A stretch of DNA of 33,858 nucleotides from the NCBI GenBank assembly GCA_030593885.1, contig JAUVGH010000021.1:1-33858 (forward strand). The letters run 5' to 3'. The DNA comes from Methanomassiliicoccales archaeon (GTDB lineage Archaea; Thermoplasmatota; Thermoplasmata; RBG-16-68-12; SOIM01). How positions within the stretch are numbered: position 1 is the stretch's first letter; every line of letters begins with the position of its first letter. Positions 23,370-30,961 of this stretch are shown here, piece after piece. The position numbers were made by a program, and so were the translations under genes. The notes beneath the pieces were generated by a model. It was not told where the DNA came from. It saw nothing but the letters and a program-made list of their open reading frames with translations, and did no database searches.

Positions 23370-26300
23370 ATGATGATTGAGGTGGGAAGCCACCGAAAGA
23401 GGGGGATGATGCCTCATCTAGGTTTTCAGCCCAAGATGGTCGGTCGAGAGGACGAACTAAGCGAGCTGCAGACTTATTTGGACAAGGCTGCAGCAGGGCA
23501 AGGCCGCACCGTATTCGTTTCGGGCGAAGCTGGGATAGGAAAGACGAGACTGGTGAATGAGCTGAAGCAGCTTGCTCAATCCCAAGGTTTCCAAATCCTC
23601 TCAGGAAACAGCATGTACGAGTCTCTGACGCCCTTCATGCCCTTCATTGAGGCTCTCAGGTCGGCAGGTCTCGAATCCCTGTTTGCGGAAGAGACGCCTA
23701 GGGTCGAGGCGGTCTTCCTCGTGACACACACCGGTCTGCTGATCAAAGAGATCACGAGACGAGAAACGAAGCTCAATCCAGACATTTTCTCCTCTATGCT
23801 AACTACTGTGAGCAACTTCGTCAAGGAATCCCTATCCATACTCTTGGGAGAGGACAAGGATGGAGCATTGAACACTCTGGGATATGAGAACTATCGAATT
23901 CTCCTAGAGAGCGGAAGGAGCGCCAGCCTCGTGGTGATTATGAGCGGGAGGGAGAACGAATTCCTAATCAATGATATGAGGGAGATCTTCCTGAGGGTTG
24001 ACAAGAAGTACGGAGGTATGCTGGAGGATTGGGACGGAGACGGTGAGAAAATCGATAGTATCGAGAAACTCCTCGAACCTCTAATCACTTCGGGAAAGTA
24101 TGATGGCATCTATTACGGAAAGGAGGATCCCAAGGCAAGAAGGAACCTATTGTTCGAGAACGTGTCAATGGGACTAGCCAGGCTTGCACAGAAAGCACCA
24201 GCGCTCCTGTGCATCGAGGACCTGCAGTGGGCAGATCCATCTTCATTAGCTTTGGCGCACTACATCGCCAGAAACACGAGGGAGCACGGTTTGCTGATTC
24301 TGGGCACCTATCGGCCGGAGGATGTTACAGCAAATGAAGGCAATGGTCATCTTCTCATTGAAACCATGCAGTTGATGGACCGTGAGGGTCTGAACGAAAG
24401 GATGAAGCTCAAGAGATTGCCCGAAGAGTGCATGGTCGATTTCTTATCTTCCCTTCTTGGGAAGATTGACTTGGATGAGGAATTCACAAATAGTATCTAC
24501 AAGGAGACAGAGGGGAACCCGCTGTTCATGATAGAGCTTGTCAAATTCCTTGAGGAAGAGGATTACTTCGAGAACAGAGAAGGAGTCTGGATATTGGCGA
24601 AGAATCTCGAAGACGTCAAAATCCCTTCTAAGATATATAACGTGATAAAGAGAAGATTGAACCGATTGGGCAGTGAAGACAGAGAGATTCTGGACTATGC
24701 TTCTGTCATTGGTGAGAACTTCACATCAACGATACTAGTTGAGGCTTTGGGTGTTGAAAGAATCCAATTGTTGGAGCAGTTGAGGGTCCTAGAGCAGACC
24801 CATCGATTGATTCAACCTTCCAATGGAAGTTATAGATTCGACCACGCGAAGATTAAAGAAGTCGCGTACGGTGAAATACCAGAGGAATTGAGGAGGGAAT
24901 ATCATTCAGTCGTCGCAAACTCGATTGAAACACTGAATAAGGGCAACATGGATAAGGTGATTGGAGACCTGGCCTTCCACTACTTCCGATGCCCGGATCG
25001 TAGGAGAGCTCTACCATACTTCCTAAAGGCTGCGGAGAGGGCCAAGGATCGGTTCGCGAACGCCGAGGCGATCCGGTTCTATGGCGAGGCGTTGAAACTC
25101 GAAGAGGACGTTGAGGGAAGGCTAGCTTCCTTTGAGGCGCTGGGCTCTGTCTACAGGTTGATGGGAGACTACGAAAGAGGCTTGGAATCCTACCGCAGCG
25201 CGTTGGAATTGGCGCAAGAGAAGAAAAAGAGGGCGGAGATCCTGGCTAGGATCGGGGGGGTTCACTATAGTGGAGGAGATTATGATGAATCCATGAGCAG
25301 CTTCACGGAGGCATTGGGCTACGCCGAAGAGGAGGGGTCAATGGAGGAGGCACTTGCACTCCGTGGAATCGGCAATGTTCATCTTGCACGAGGGGACTAC
25401 GACCGGGCCCTCGAGTACTACGAAAGGAGCCTAGTGATGAGTGAGAAGATGGGGGATGAGAAGGGCATCGGGGGCACCCTGAACTGCATCGGCGTTGTCC
25501 ATAGTAGTCGAGGGGACTGCGACCGGGCCCTCGAGTACTACGAAAGGAGCCTAGCGATGAGCGAGAAGATTGGAGACCGGGCGGGTATCATGACCACCCT
25601 GAACAACATAGGCGTTGTCCATCATACACGAGGGGACTGCGACCGGGCCCTCGAGTACTACGAAAGGAGCCTAGCGATAAAAGAGAAAATCGGAGACCAA
25701 GAGCGCATCGCGGCCACCCTGAACAACATCGGCGAAGTGCATCGAGTTCGAGGGGACTACGACCGGGCCCTCGAGTACTTCGAAAGGAGCCTAGCGATAC
25801 GAGAGAATATCGGAGACCAGGCGGGCATCGGGGGCACCCTGAGCAACATCGGCGTTGTCCATCATAATCGAGGGGAGGACGACCGGGCGTTGAAGTACTA
25901 TGGTAGGGCAGTTGTGATTTCGGAGAGAATCGGCAATCAGGAGTACCTTGGAGAACATCTCCATAACATCGGCATTGTCCATAAGGAACGAGGGGACTAT
26001 GACCAGGCCCTCGGATATTTCAGGAAAGGTCTCTCGATATGGGAGAAGCTCGAAGTGCAGTGGGAGATATGCAACACATACTGTGAAATCGCGGAAGTCC
26101 ATCTTGAGAAGAGAGAGTTGGAGAAAGCCCAGGAGTTCTGCAACCTGGCCGCTTCGATCTCCGCTGAAGTTCATAACAGGAAACTCTCCGCCATGTCAGG
26201 GAGGATTTCTGGAATGGTCTATCGCGAATGTGAGACGTGGAAGGAGGCCACGAACAACTTCGAGGAGAGTATCAAGGCCTTCGAGGACATGGGAGAAAAG

Positions 26301-26501
26301 CTTGGAGAAGCCGAATCGCACTACGAGTTCGGATTGATGTGGAAGGCCAAAGGGGATGCTGACAAAGCGAAAGAGCATCTGAACAAGGCGCTTAAGGTTT
26401 TTGAGGAATTGAAACTAGAGAGGAATGCCGAAAGAGCGAGGGAAGCGTACAAGAGCCTCCCCACAGTGCGTCATGTGAACGCTCGTGGTAAAGGCGGATG
26501 A
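23370..26501 (+). CDS. STAND-type AAA ATPase with inserted sensor-like domain and TPR array
   Basis: A 1043-residue soluble protein. A start of NTPase domain MVGREDELSELQTYLDK is followed by Walker A GEAGIGKTR (residues 52-60) and Walker B LLCIEDLQWADP (279-290); TYRPEDV follows as sensor 1. Between the two motifs, at about residues 112-225, sits an extra domain (VFLVTHTGLLIKEITRR to GGMLEDWDGDG) that ordinary members lack and that resembles small longin/roadblock-like sensory folds. A winged-helix-like region (about 430-500) precedes about 13 TPR-like repeats (about 560-1035), several nearly identical. STAND proteins are signal-triggered switches, often controlling transcription or stress responses. 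The following GTPase gene starts 4 nt after the stop. Starts at 23370 or at the double ATG 23406/23409 are possible; a TTTTTATC box A at about 23350 favours the latter. Confidence 0.8.
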   Translation: MMIEVGSHRKRGMMPHLGFQPKMVGREDELSELQTYLDKAAAGQGRTVFVSGEAGIGKTRLVNELKQLAQSQGFQILSGNSMYESLTPFMPFIEALRSAGLESLFAEETPRVEAVFLVTHTGLLIKEITRRETKLNPDIFSSMLTTVSNFVKESLSILLGEDKDGALNTLGYENYRILLESGRSASLVVIMSGRENEFLINDMREIFLRVDKKYGGMLEDWDGDGEKIDSIEKLLEPLITSGKYDGIYYGKEDPKARRNLLFENVSMGLARLAQKAPALLCIEDLQWADPSSLALAHYIARNTREHGLLILGTYRPEDVTANEGNGHLLIETMQLMDREGLNERMKLKRLPEECMVDFLSSLLGKIDLDEEFTNSIYKETEGNPLFMIELVKFLEEEDYFENREGVWILAKNLEDVKIPSKIYNVIKRRLNRLGSEDREILDYASVIGENFTSTILVEALGVERIQLLEQLRVLEQTHRLIQPSNGSYRFDHAKIKEVAYGEIPEELRREYHSVVANSIETLNKGNMDKVIGDLAFHYFRCPDRRRALPYFLKAAERAKDRFANAEAIRFYGEALKLEEDVEGRLASFEALGSVYRLMGDYERGLESYRSALELAQEKKKRAEILARIGGVHYSGGDYDESMSSFTEALGYAEEEGSMEEALALRGIGNVHLARGDYDRALEYYERSLVMSEKMGDEKGIGGTLNCIGVVHSSRGDCDRALEYYERSLAMSEKIGDRAGIMTTLNNIGVVHHTRGDCDRALEYYERSLAIKEKIGDQERIAATLNNIGEVHRVRGDYDRALEYFERSLAIRENIGDQAGIGGTLSNIGVVHHNRGEDDRALKYYGRAVVISERIGNQEYLGEHLHNIGIVHKERGDYDQALGYFRKGLSIWEKLEVQWEICNTYCEIAEVHLEKRELEKAQEFCNLAASISAEVHNRKLSAMSGRISGMVYRECETWKEATNNFEESIKAFEDMGEKLGEAESHYEFGLMWKAKGDADKAKEHLNKALKVFEELKLERNAERAREAYKSLPTVRHVNARGKGG
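25381..25980 (+). repeat. 120-bp tandem repeats encoding near-identical TPR units
   Basis: Five consecutive 120-bp units (40 codons each) inside the STAND gene. The first four (25381-25860) are almost identical over long stretches: CGAGGGGACT, then GACCGGGCCCTCGAGTACT and GAAAGGAGCCTAG, recur at the same offset. The fifth (25861-25980) is more diverged. Conservation extends to synonymous positions, pointing to recent tandem duplication or gene conversion, and copy number may vary between strains. Encoded unit: about GDYDRALEYYERSLAMSEKI. Confidence 0.85.
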
Positions 26502-26505
26502 GTCA

Positions 26506-27381
26506 ATGGTGGTAAAGAAAAAGATCGTCCTTTTGGGCGACAGCGCAGTTGGGAAGACCAGTCTCATTCGGAGATATGTTCTAGATCAATTCGAGGAATC
26601 CTATACATCAACCATCGGGAGCAAGGTCAGGATGAAAGAACTTGTCGTTCAAGGGCCAGACGAGGACGTGAATCTTACCTTCATGATTTGGGATCTGATT
26701 GGCAGAGAAGGATACCATGCCTTGCATGCCAGAACCTTCGTGGGCGTCCACGGTGCCATTCTGGTGGCTGACTTGACCAGGAAGGAGACCCTGGGCAGCC
26801 TGGAGCGGTATTGGATTCCATTCCTCTTCAAGGTCGTCGAGAATGTACCTTTGGTCTTTGTCTGCAATAAATCGGACCTGGAGGAGCAGTTCGAGTTCGA
26901 GCCAGAGGACTTGGCGGTTCTGGCGTCGAGATACAATGTAGGCCTGGACAAAATCCTCCCGACGTGGCTCAAGTCAAGCTACGCCACAAGCGCAAAAAGC
27001 GGGAGGAATGTTGAGGCAGCCTTCGAAAGCCTTGGACATATGATCCTTTGCAGTAGAGAGCTAGCAGACCCAGTGAAAGAGCTCTATCAAAGCGTTGTCG
27101 CCACAGGCCTTCGGAGATCTTCGGAGAAGACGACTGCAATCGGTGCACTGGATGCTATCATGGTGGATTTCTGCGAGGGGTTCGAGGATTCGAGGCTGGC
27201 GATGCCGATACTGCGTCAGGAAATGGCTAGGGCTAGCATCGGTGTGAACAAACCGACCAAAGGGGGGATTCTCGAAGTTGTCGAGTACCTGGCAGAGGCT
27301 GAGAACGAGTTTAAGGATGAGAAAACAGTGGTTGCCAATATGAAAAGAAGGCTGAAATGGGCCGACAGCATAGTTGAGTGA
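26506..27381 (+). CDS. Ras-like small GTPase with C-terminal extension
   Basis: A 291-residue protein. Residues 1-180 are a Ras/Rab-like G domain: G1 GDSAVGKTS (11-19), switch I Thr36 in YTSTIGSK, G3 WDLIGREGY with Asp63 and Gly66, G4 NKSD (121-124) and G5 SAK (162-164). The residue after Gly66, where Ras has the catalytic Gln61, is Arg67, so intrinsic GTP hydrolysis may be slow or need a partner. Residues about 185-291 are a helical extension not seen in simple Rab-like proteins. There is no prenylation motif. ATG 26506 comes 4 nt after the stop of the STAND gene; an in-frame GTG at 26485 overlaps that gene. The tight coupling suggests that GTPase and STAND protein act in one signalling pathway. 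Confidence 0.85.
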   Translation: MVVKKKIVLLGDSAVGKTSLIRRYVLDQFEESYTSTIGSKVRMKELVVQGPDEDVNLTFMIWDLIGREGYHALHARTFVGVHGAILVADLTRKETLGSLERYWIPFLFKVVENVPLVFVCNKSDLEEQFEFEPEDLAVLASRYNVGLDKILPTWLKSSYATSAKSGRNVEAAFESLGHMILCSRELADPVKELYQSVVATGLRRSSEKTTAIGALDAIMVDFCEGFEDSRLAMPILRQEMARASIGVNKPTKGGILEVVEYLAEAENEFKDEKTVVANMKRRLKWADSIVE

Positions 27382-27466
27382 TGAAAAGGCCACTGTATCC
27401 GTCCAAGGGCCTCGAATATCCTAGATACAGAAATTCCTAAATATCCACCATCCATTTGCAGTTGAC

Positions 27467-28420
27467 ATGAAGCTCAAAGCGATCTACGATATGGTTTTGA
27501 AGTTGGGTGTGGAGGCGGACCCCCGGGGAAGGGCCTACGTGAAGAAGGAACTCAAGAAGGAGGAAGAGGCCTACAAGAAGCTGAAAGGGGACGATAAGAA
27601 GGAGTTCGACAAGGAAAGGCTGACCAATCCTTACGCTGACACCAGGATGCTGTACGGGGGGGCGAACAGAGAGATCAAGAGGGCTCTAATTGGGATCGAC
27701 ATGACGACCGGTGAGGTAGTTCTGGCAGATAGGCTTGGAGAGAAAGGCAGGAAGATCGATCTCATCATCGGACATCATCCAAGAGGAAGAGCGCTGGCGG
27801 AGCTTCACGACGTCATGCACCTTCAGGAGGAGACCCTCAGAGGTCTCGGCGTTCCCATCAACATCGCAGAGGGGGTGATGGCCAAGCGGATAGCCGAGGT
27901 GCAGAGGAGACTGATGCCGGCAAATCACATGCAGGTCGTGGACGCGTCCAGATTACTTGACATTCCATTAATGTGCACGCACTCGCCCGCGGACAACATC
28001 GGCTGGAAGTTCGTGCAGAAACTGATGGACAGGAAGAAGCCGGAGACGGTCGGAGACGTCATCAAGTTCCTGAAGGAGGTACCCGAGTTCGCGGAAGGCG
28101 TGAAGAACGGTTCGGGACCAAACGTCGTGGCAGGCAGCAAGAAGGGCAAAGCAGGGAAGGTCATCGTCAAGTTCACCGGAGGAACCTCGCCTGGAAAAGA
28201 GGTCTATAAGGAACAATCGGCGAGTGGTGTGGGTACCATCATAGGCATGCACATTCCCGAGGAACATCTGGAAGAGGTGAAGAAGTACCACATCAACTTC
28301 GTGGTCGCCGGCCACATGGCGTCAGATTCGGTCGGGATGAACAAGATAAGTGACGAGCTTGAGAAGAAAGGCGTCGAAGTGATACCCTGCTCCGGTTTCA
28401 TCAGGGTGAAGAGGAAGTAG
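27467..28420 (+). CDS. NIF3-family protein
   Basis: A 317-residue protein of the NIF3/YbgI-type family. RALIGIDMTTGEVVLADRL and DLIIGHHPRGRALAELH carry the first metal-binding His pair (His103, His104); the C-terminal VVAGHMASDSVGMN (His283, Asp287) carries the second set that completes the dinuclear site of this family. A basic insertion (about 15-55, KKELKKEEEAYKKLKGDDKK) precedes the core. NIF3 proteins are widespread, hexameric and of uncertain role; a GTP cyclohydrolase or metallohydrolase activity has been suggested for some, so no reaction is claimed. A CCTAAATATC box A about 30 nt upstream suggests a leaderless or very short leader message. Confidence 0.75.
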   Translation: MKLKAIYDMVLKLGVEADPRGRAYVKKELKKEEEAYKKLKGDDKKEFDKERLTNPYADTRMLYGGANREIKRALIGIDMTTGEVVLADRLGEKGRKIDLIIGHHPRGRALAELHDVMHLQEETLRGLGVPINIAEGVMAKRIAEVQRRLMPANHMQVVDASRLLDIPLMCTHSPADNIGWKFVQKLMDRKKPETVGDVIKFLKEVPEFAEGVKNGSGPNVVAGSKKGKAGKVIVKFTGGTSPGKEVYKEQSASGVGTIIGMHIPEEHLEEVKKYHINFVVAGHMASDSVGMNKISDELEKKGVEVIPCSGFIRVKRK

Positions 28421-28581
28421 AGCTCTTCTGAGTTGATAGCCAGCACCGGAAAACTATTAATCCGCATCAGTCCATACGCTCTGCCAGTCATCCTACAAAG
28501 TATGATTCTAATGATGACGGCGCCGAGGGGGGGCGTTCACGAAGTACCCATGGGCCCTTGATCTGGGAAGGAGGTGAATAC

Positions 28582-29085
28582 ATGGATCGAAAAATGATAT
28601 TCGCGCTGATAGCCGCAACCATCTTCAGTCTTTCGATAAGTGCGGTGGTTATCGCTCCTTCGCCAACGAGAAATGATCCGCTGCCGGACCACAAATTCGT
28701 GGTCGAGATCGACGGAATAGCATCCTCTGGGTTCACGCTCGTTGAGGGGATCAGATCCACGACAGATGTCATCGAGTACAGAGAAGGGAATGAGAACGAT
28801 GTACGATACCTGCCTGGATTGACCCGAGTCGGAGCACTGACCCTGCAGAGGGGATTGACGGAGAACTCGGAACTGTGGGACTGGTACAAGGAGTTCAAGA
28901 GCGGGCTTGGCACAAGGCGTGCTATGTCCATCATAATCCAAGACCACTCCCGCAACGAGAGGGTCAGGTTCAATTTCCAGGAGTGCTTCCCGGTGCAGTA
29001 TGAGGTCCTACCGCTGGACTCAACGCCTGGCGGCACGGCCACTGAGGAGTTGGAAGTGGTGTGCGAGAGGATGGACTGGGCGTGA
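28582..29085 (+). CDS. Phage/contractile-injection tube protein (gp19-like) with signal peptide
   Basis: A 167-residue protein. Residues about 5-25 form a hydrophobic signal sequence after MDRK (MIFALIAATIFSLSISAVVI). The mature part, from about residue 33, is a clear gp19-type tail tube domain: HKFVVEIDGIASSGFTLVEG, TDVIEYREGNENDVRYLPGL, ALTLQRGLTENSELWDWYKE, MSIIIQDHSRNERVRFNFQ and EELEVVCERMDWA match the strands, the EYREG...LPG loop and the RG..ENSELWDW motif of tubes in T4-like phages and extracellular injection systems. Those tubes are normally made without a signal peptide. AAGGAGGTGA lies 4 nt before the ATG at 28582 (the frame opens at 28558). No sheath, baseplate, terminator or protease gene is near. 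It may build extracellular tubes or be a lone derivative; function unknown. Confidence 0.8.
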   Translation: MDRKMIFALIAATIFSLSISAVVIAPSPTRNDPLPDHKFVVEIDGIASSGFTLVEGIRSTTDVIEYREGNENDVRYLPGLTRVGALTLQRGLTENSELWDWYKEFKSGLGTRRAMSIIIQDHSRNERVRFNFQECFPVQYEVLPLDSTPGGTATEELEVVCERMDWA

Positions 29086-29233
29086 AACGCCATTCGTTTC
29101 ATGTTCGTCCTGCCCCAGCTTCAGCGAGAGCGACATTGCGACAGGGTCAGGGTCGACAGCGCTGAGATGGCATAGTCCGCCCGAATGGGATTCCAAAGGC
29201 TTTAAGATTCCAGAACAGCATTCGCCCCCCATC

Positions 29234-30391
29234 ATGGGAGGCACCGTGTTCAAGGACTTCAGGAAGCTCTCTTTCGATTGGGTTCCCAAGGAGCTCAAGC
29301 ACCGTGAGGCCCAGATGAAGAGGCTCATGATGCTGTTCCGTCCGGTCGTGGACTCCAACGTTTCCCAGAACGTGTCGATCAAGGGCGCCGTGGGAACTGG
29401 CAAGACCCATCTTTCCAAGCTCTTCTCGGCCAATTTCGAGAAGCTAGCGCAGGAGAAAGGGAAGTATGTCGAGCATGTCCTGGTGAACTGCAGGCAGTAT
29501 TATTCGGAGGACATGGTCCTTCTCAAGGTCCTGTCCAAGTTCCAGCCCCACTTCCCCGACCGGGGTTTCTCGGTCCCGGAGAAGACAGAGATCCTGAGGA
29601 AGGAGCTGAACAAGAACAAGTGCCATTTGCTGGTGATACTGGACGAGGCCGATGTGTTGTTGAAGAGGAGCGGTTCCGATCTTGTATACACCTTTACCAG
29701 GTTCGATGAGGAGGCCCCCGGAACGAGGGCTTCACTGTCGCTGATCCTGATCTCGCAGCAGGACGTCTTCAAGTTGATGGATCCGGCATCGGTTTCCACC
29801 TTCAAGAGAACGAACGTCATTACTCTGGACAAGTACGGCAGAGATGAGCTGAAGGACATCATCACGGACAGGGTGGACCTGGCCTTTCATCCCGGAACCG
29901 TGCAGGAAGATTCGACGGACCTGATAGCCGACATTGCATCCGAAGGAGGGGACGCTAGATTCGCGATCGAACTGCTGGCCAACGCGGGAATGCTGACCGA
30001 TGAGCAGGGCATGGAAGAGATGACGCCCGAACACGTGAGGTTCGCGAAGGCGGAGACCTTCCGCACGATAACCGAAGAGAAGCTGGCGGAGCTGGACAAG
30101 AGCAAGAAGATGGCACTGCTGGCCATAGCGAGGAAGGTGAAGAAGAGCGCTTACATCAACACAGGGGAGGCGGAGGGTTCGTACGCGGTCGTCTGCGAGG
30201 AGTTCGGCGAGAAGCAGAGAGGGCACACCCAGTTCTGGAAGTACATCAAGGACCTGGACGCGTTGGGGTTCATAGACACCAAGATATCGGGAGAGGGTGT
30301 GGTCGGCAAGACGACGCTCATATCACTATCAGAGATACCTGCGGGACAGCTGGAGGAGATATTGGCGAAGGAGATCGGAGGGAGCGAGTAG
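29234..30391 (+). CDS. Orc1/Cdc6 replication initiator protein
   Basis: A 385-residue AAA+ protein. Walker A is GAVGTGKTH (51-59), Walker B LLVILDEAD (132-140), sensor 1 in LILISQQD, and sensor 2 has the Cdc6 signature GGDARFAIELL (238-248). The C-terminal winged helix (about 300-370) ends YIKDLDALGFIDTKISGEG, the standard layout. Orc1/Cdc6 binds origin DNA and loads the MCM helicase. The start is ATG 29234, with a CTTTAAGAT box A about 30 nt upstream, so the message is leaderless; a frame opening at 29000 inside the preceding gene is not used. No origin-recognition (ORB) repeats were found in 29086-29233, so this copy may not mark an origin. It is coupled to a DUF835 gene 1 nt downstream. 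Confidence 0.88.
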   Translation: MGGTVFKDFRKLSFDWVPKELKHREAQMKRLMMLFRPVVDSNVSQNVSIKGAVGTGKTHLSKLFSANFEKLAQEKGKYVEHVLVNCRQYYSEDMVLLKVLSKFQPHFPDRGFSVPEKTEILRKELNKNKCHLLVILDEADVLLKRSGSDLVYTFTRFDEEAPGTRASLSLILISQQDVFKLMDPASVSTFKRTNVITLDKYGRDELKDIITDRVDLAFHPGTVQEDSTDLIADIASEGGDARFAIELLANAGMLTDEQGMEEMTPEHVRFAKAETFRTITEEKLAELDKSKKMALLAIARKVKKSAYINTGEAEGSYAVVCEEFGEKQRGHTQFWKYIKDLDALGFIDTKISGEGVVGKTTLISLSEIPAGQLEEILAKEIGGSE

Positions 30392-30392
30392 T

Positions 30393-30923
30393 TTGCCCAA
30401 AGGAGATTCACCGTTGGAGTTGGAAGCCGGGATGTCCTACATGATCAAGGAGAAGGACGCTGAGCTCAGCTACCGCCTCTTGGAGAGGAACGTCAAGAAG
30501 ACCATGCCGGGGATCCTGATCAGCCGGCAGCACCCTTCAAGGCTCAAGGAGAGGTTCAAGAACACCAGGTTCGTGTGGATAAGCCAGACGCCGGGAAAGG
30601 ACTACTACGAGCCCACGGCCCTGAACTCTCTGGCGAAACTTGTCTGTCAGTTCATTGAAGAGAAGGAGAAGTGCCTTGTCCTGCTGGACTGCTTTGAGTT
30701 CCTGACCATCCATAACGAGTTCGAGCACGCCTTCAAGACGCTGGAGCTGATCAACGAGTTCGTGATGCAGAGGGAAGCTGTTTTTATCATGCCAATCGAC
30801 CCGGAGGCGATGGAGCCCAAGCAGGTATCGCTTCTGGAGAAGGGGATGGAAGTTGTCGAGTCGGAGGAAGCGAAGGCTTCCATGGTGGGGGATGAACTGG
30901 CGGACCTGATGGGCAAGTACTAA
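30393..30923 (+). CDS. DUF835 protein
   Basis: A protein of about 176 residues. After a short lead it reads GMSYMIKEKDAELSYRLLER, GILISRQHPSRLKERF, FVWISQTPGKDYYEPTALNSL, CLVLLDCFEFLTIHNEFEHA and AVFIMPIDPEAM, the conserved course of DUF835, a P-loop-like domain common in euryarchaeotes that is often attached to sensor or ATPase proteins. Its function is unknown. The start is uncertain: a TTG at 30393 with GGAGGGAG about 8 nt upstream, a TTG at 30414 with AAAGGAGAT upstream, or the ATG at 30432. Any of them leaves almost no gap after orc1/cdc6, so both are one transcript and the products are likely to act together. Confidence 0.75.
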   Translation: MPKGDSPLELEAGMSYMIKEKDAELSYRLLERNVKKTMPGILISRQHPSRLKERFKNTRFVWISQTPGKDYYEPTALNSLAKLVCQFIEEKEKCLVLLDCFEFLTIHNEFEHAFKTLELINEFVMQREAVFIMPIDPEAMEPKQVSLLEKGMEVVESEEAKASMVGDELADLMGKY

Positions 30924-30961
30924 AGCAAATCGTTATCTCTCAACCCTCGTTTCCCCGTTGA

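Noticed and set aside
23244-23380. Small frame MKRVLRGLLRERGFF onward before the STAND gene
   Set aside because: No ribosome binding site or known motif, and it covers the promoter region (GATAATATAGG and TTTTTATC) of the STAND gene.
25381-25980. CRISPR-like regular repeats
   Set aside because: Period is exactly 120 bp, in frame, and encodes TPR units; there are no short repeats with variable spacers.
28582-29085. Remnant of an integrated provirus
   Set aside because: No integrase, terminase, sheath, baseplate, attachment repeats or tRNA target nearby, and the signal peptide argues against a simple phage tail gene; it cannot be wholly excluded.
29086-29233. Replication origin upstream of orc1/cdc6
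   Set aside because: No ORB or mini-ORB repeats and no AT-rich unwinding region are visible in this 148-bp spacer.
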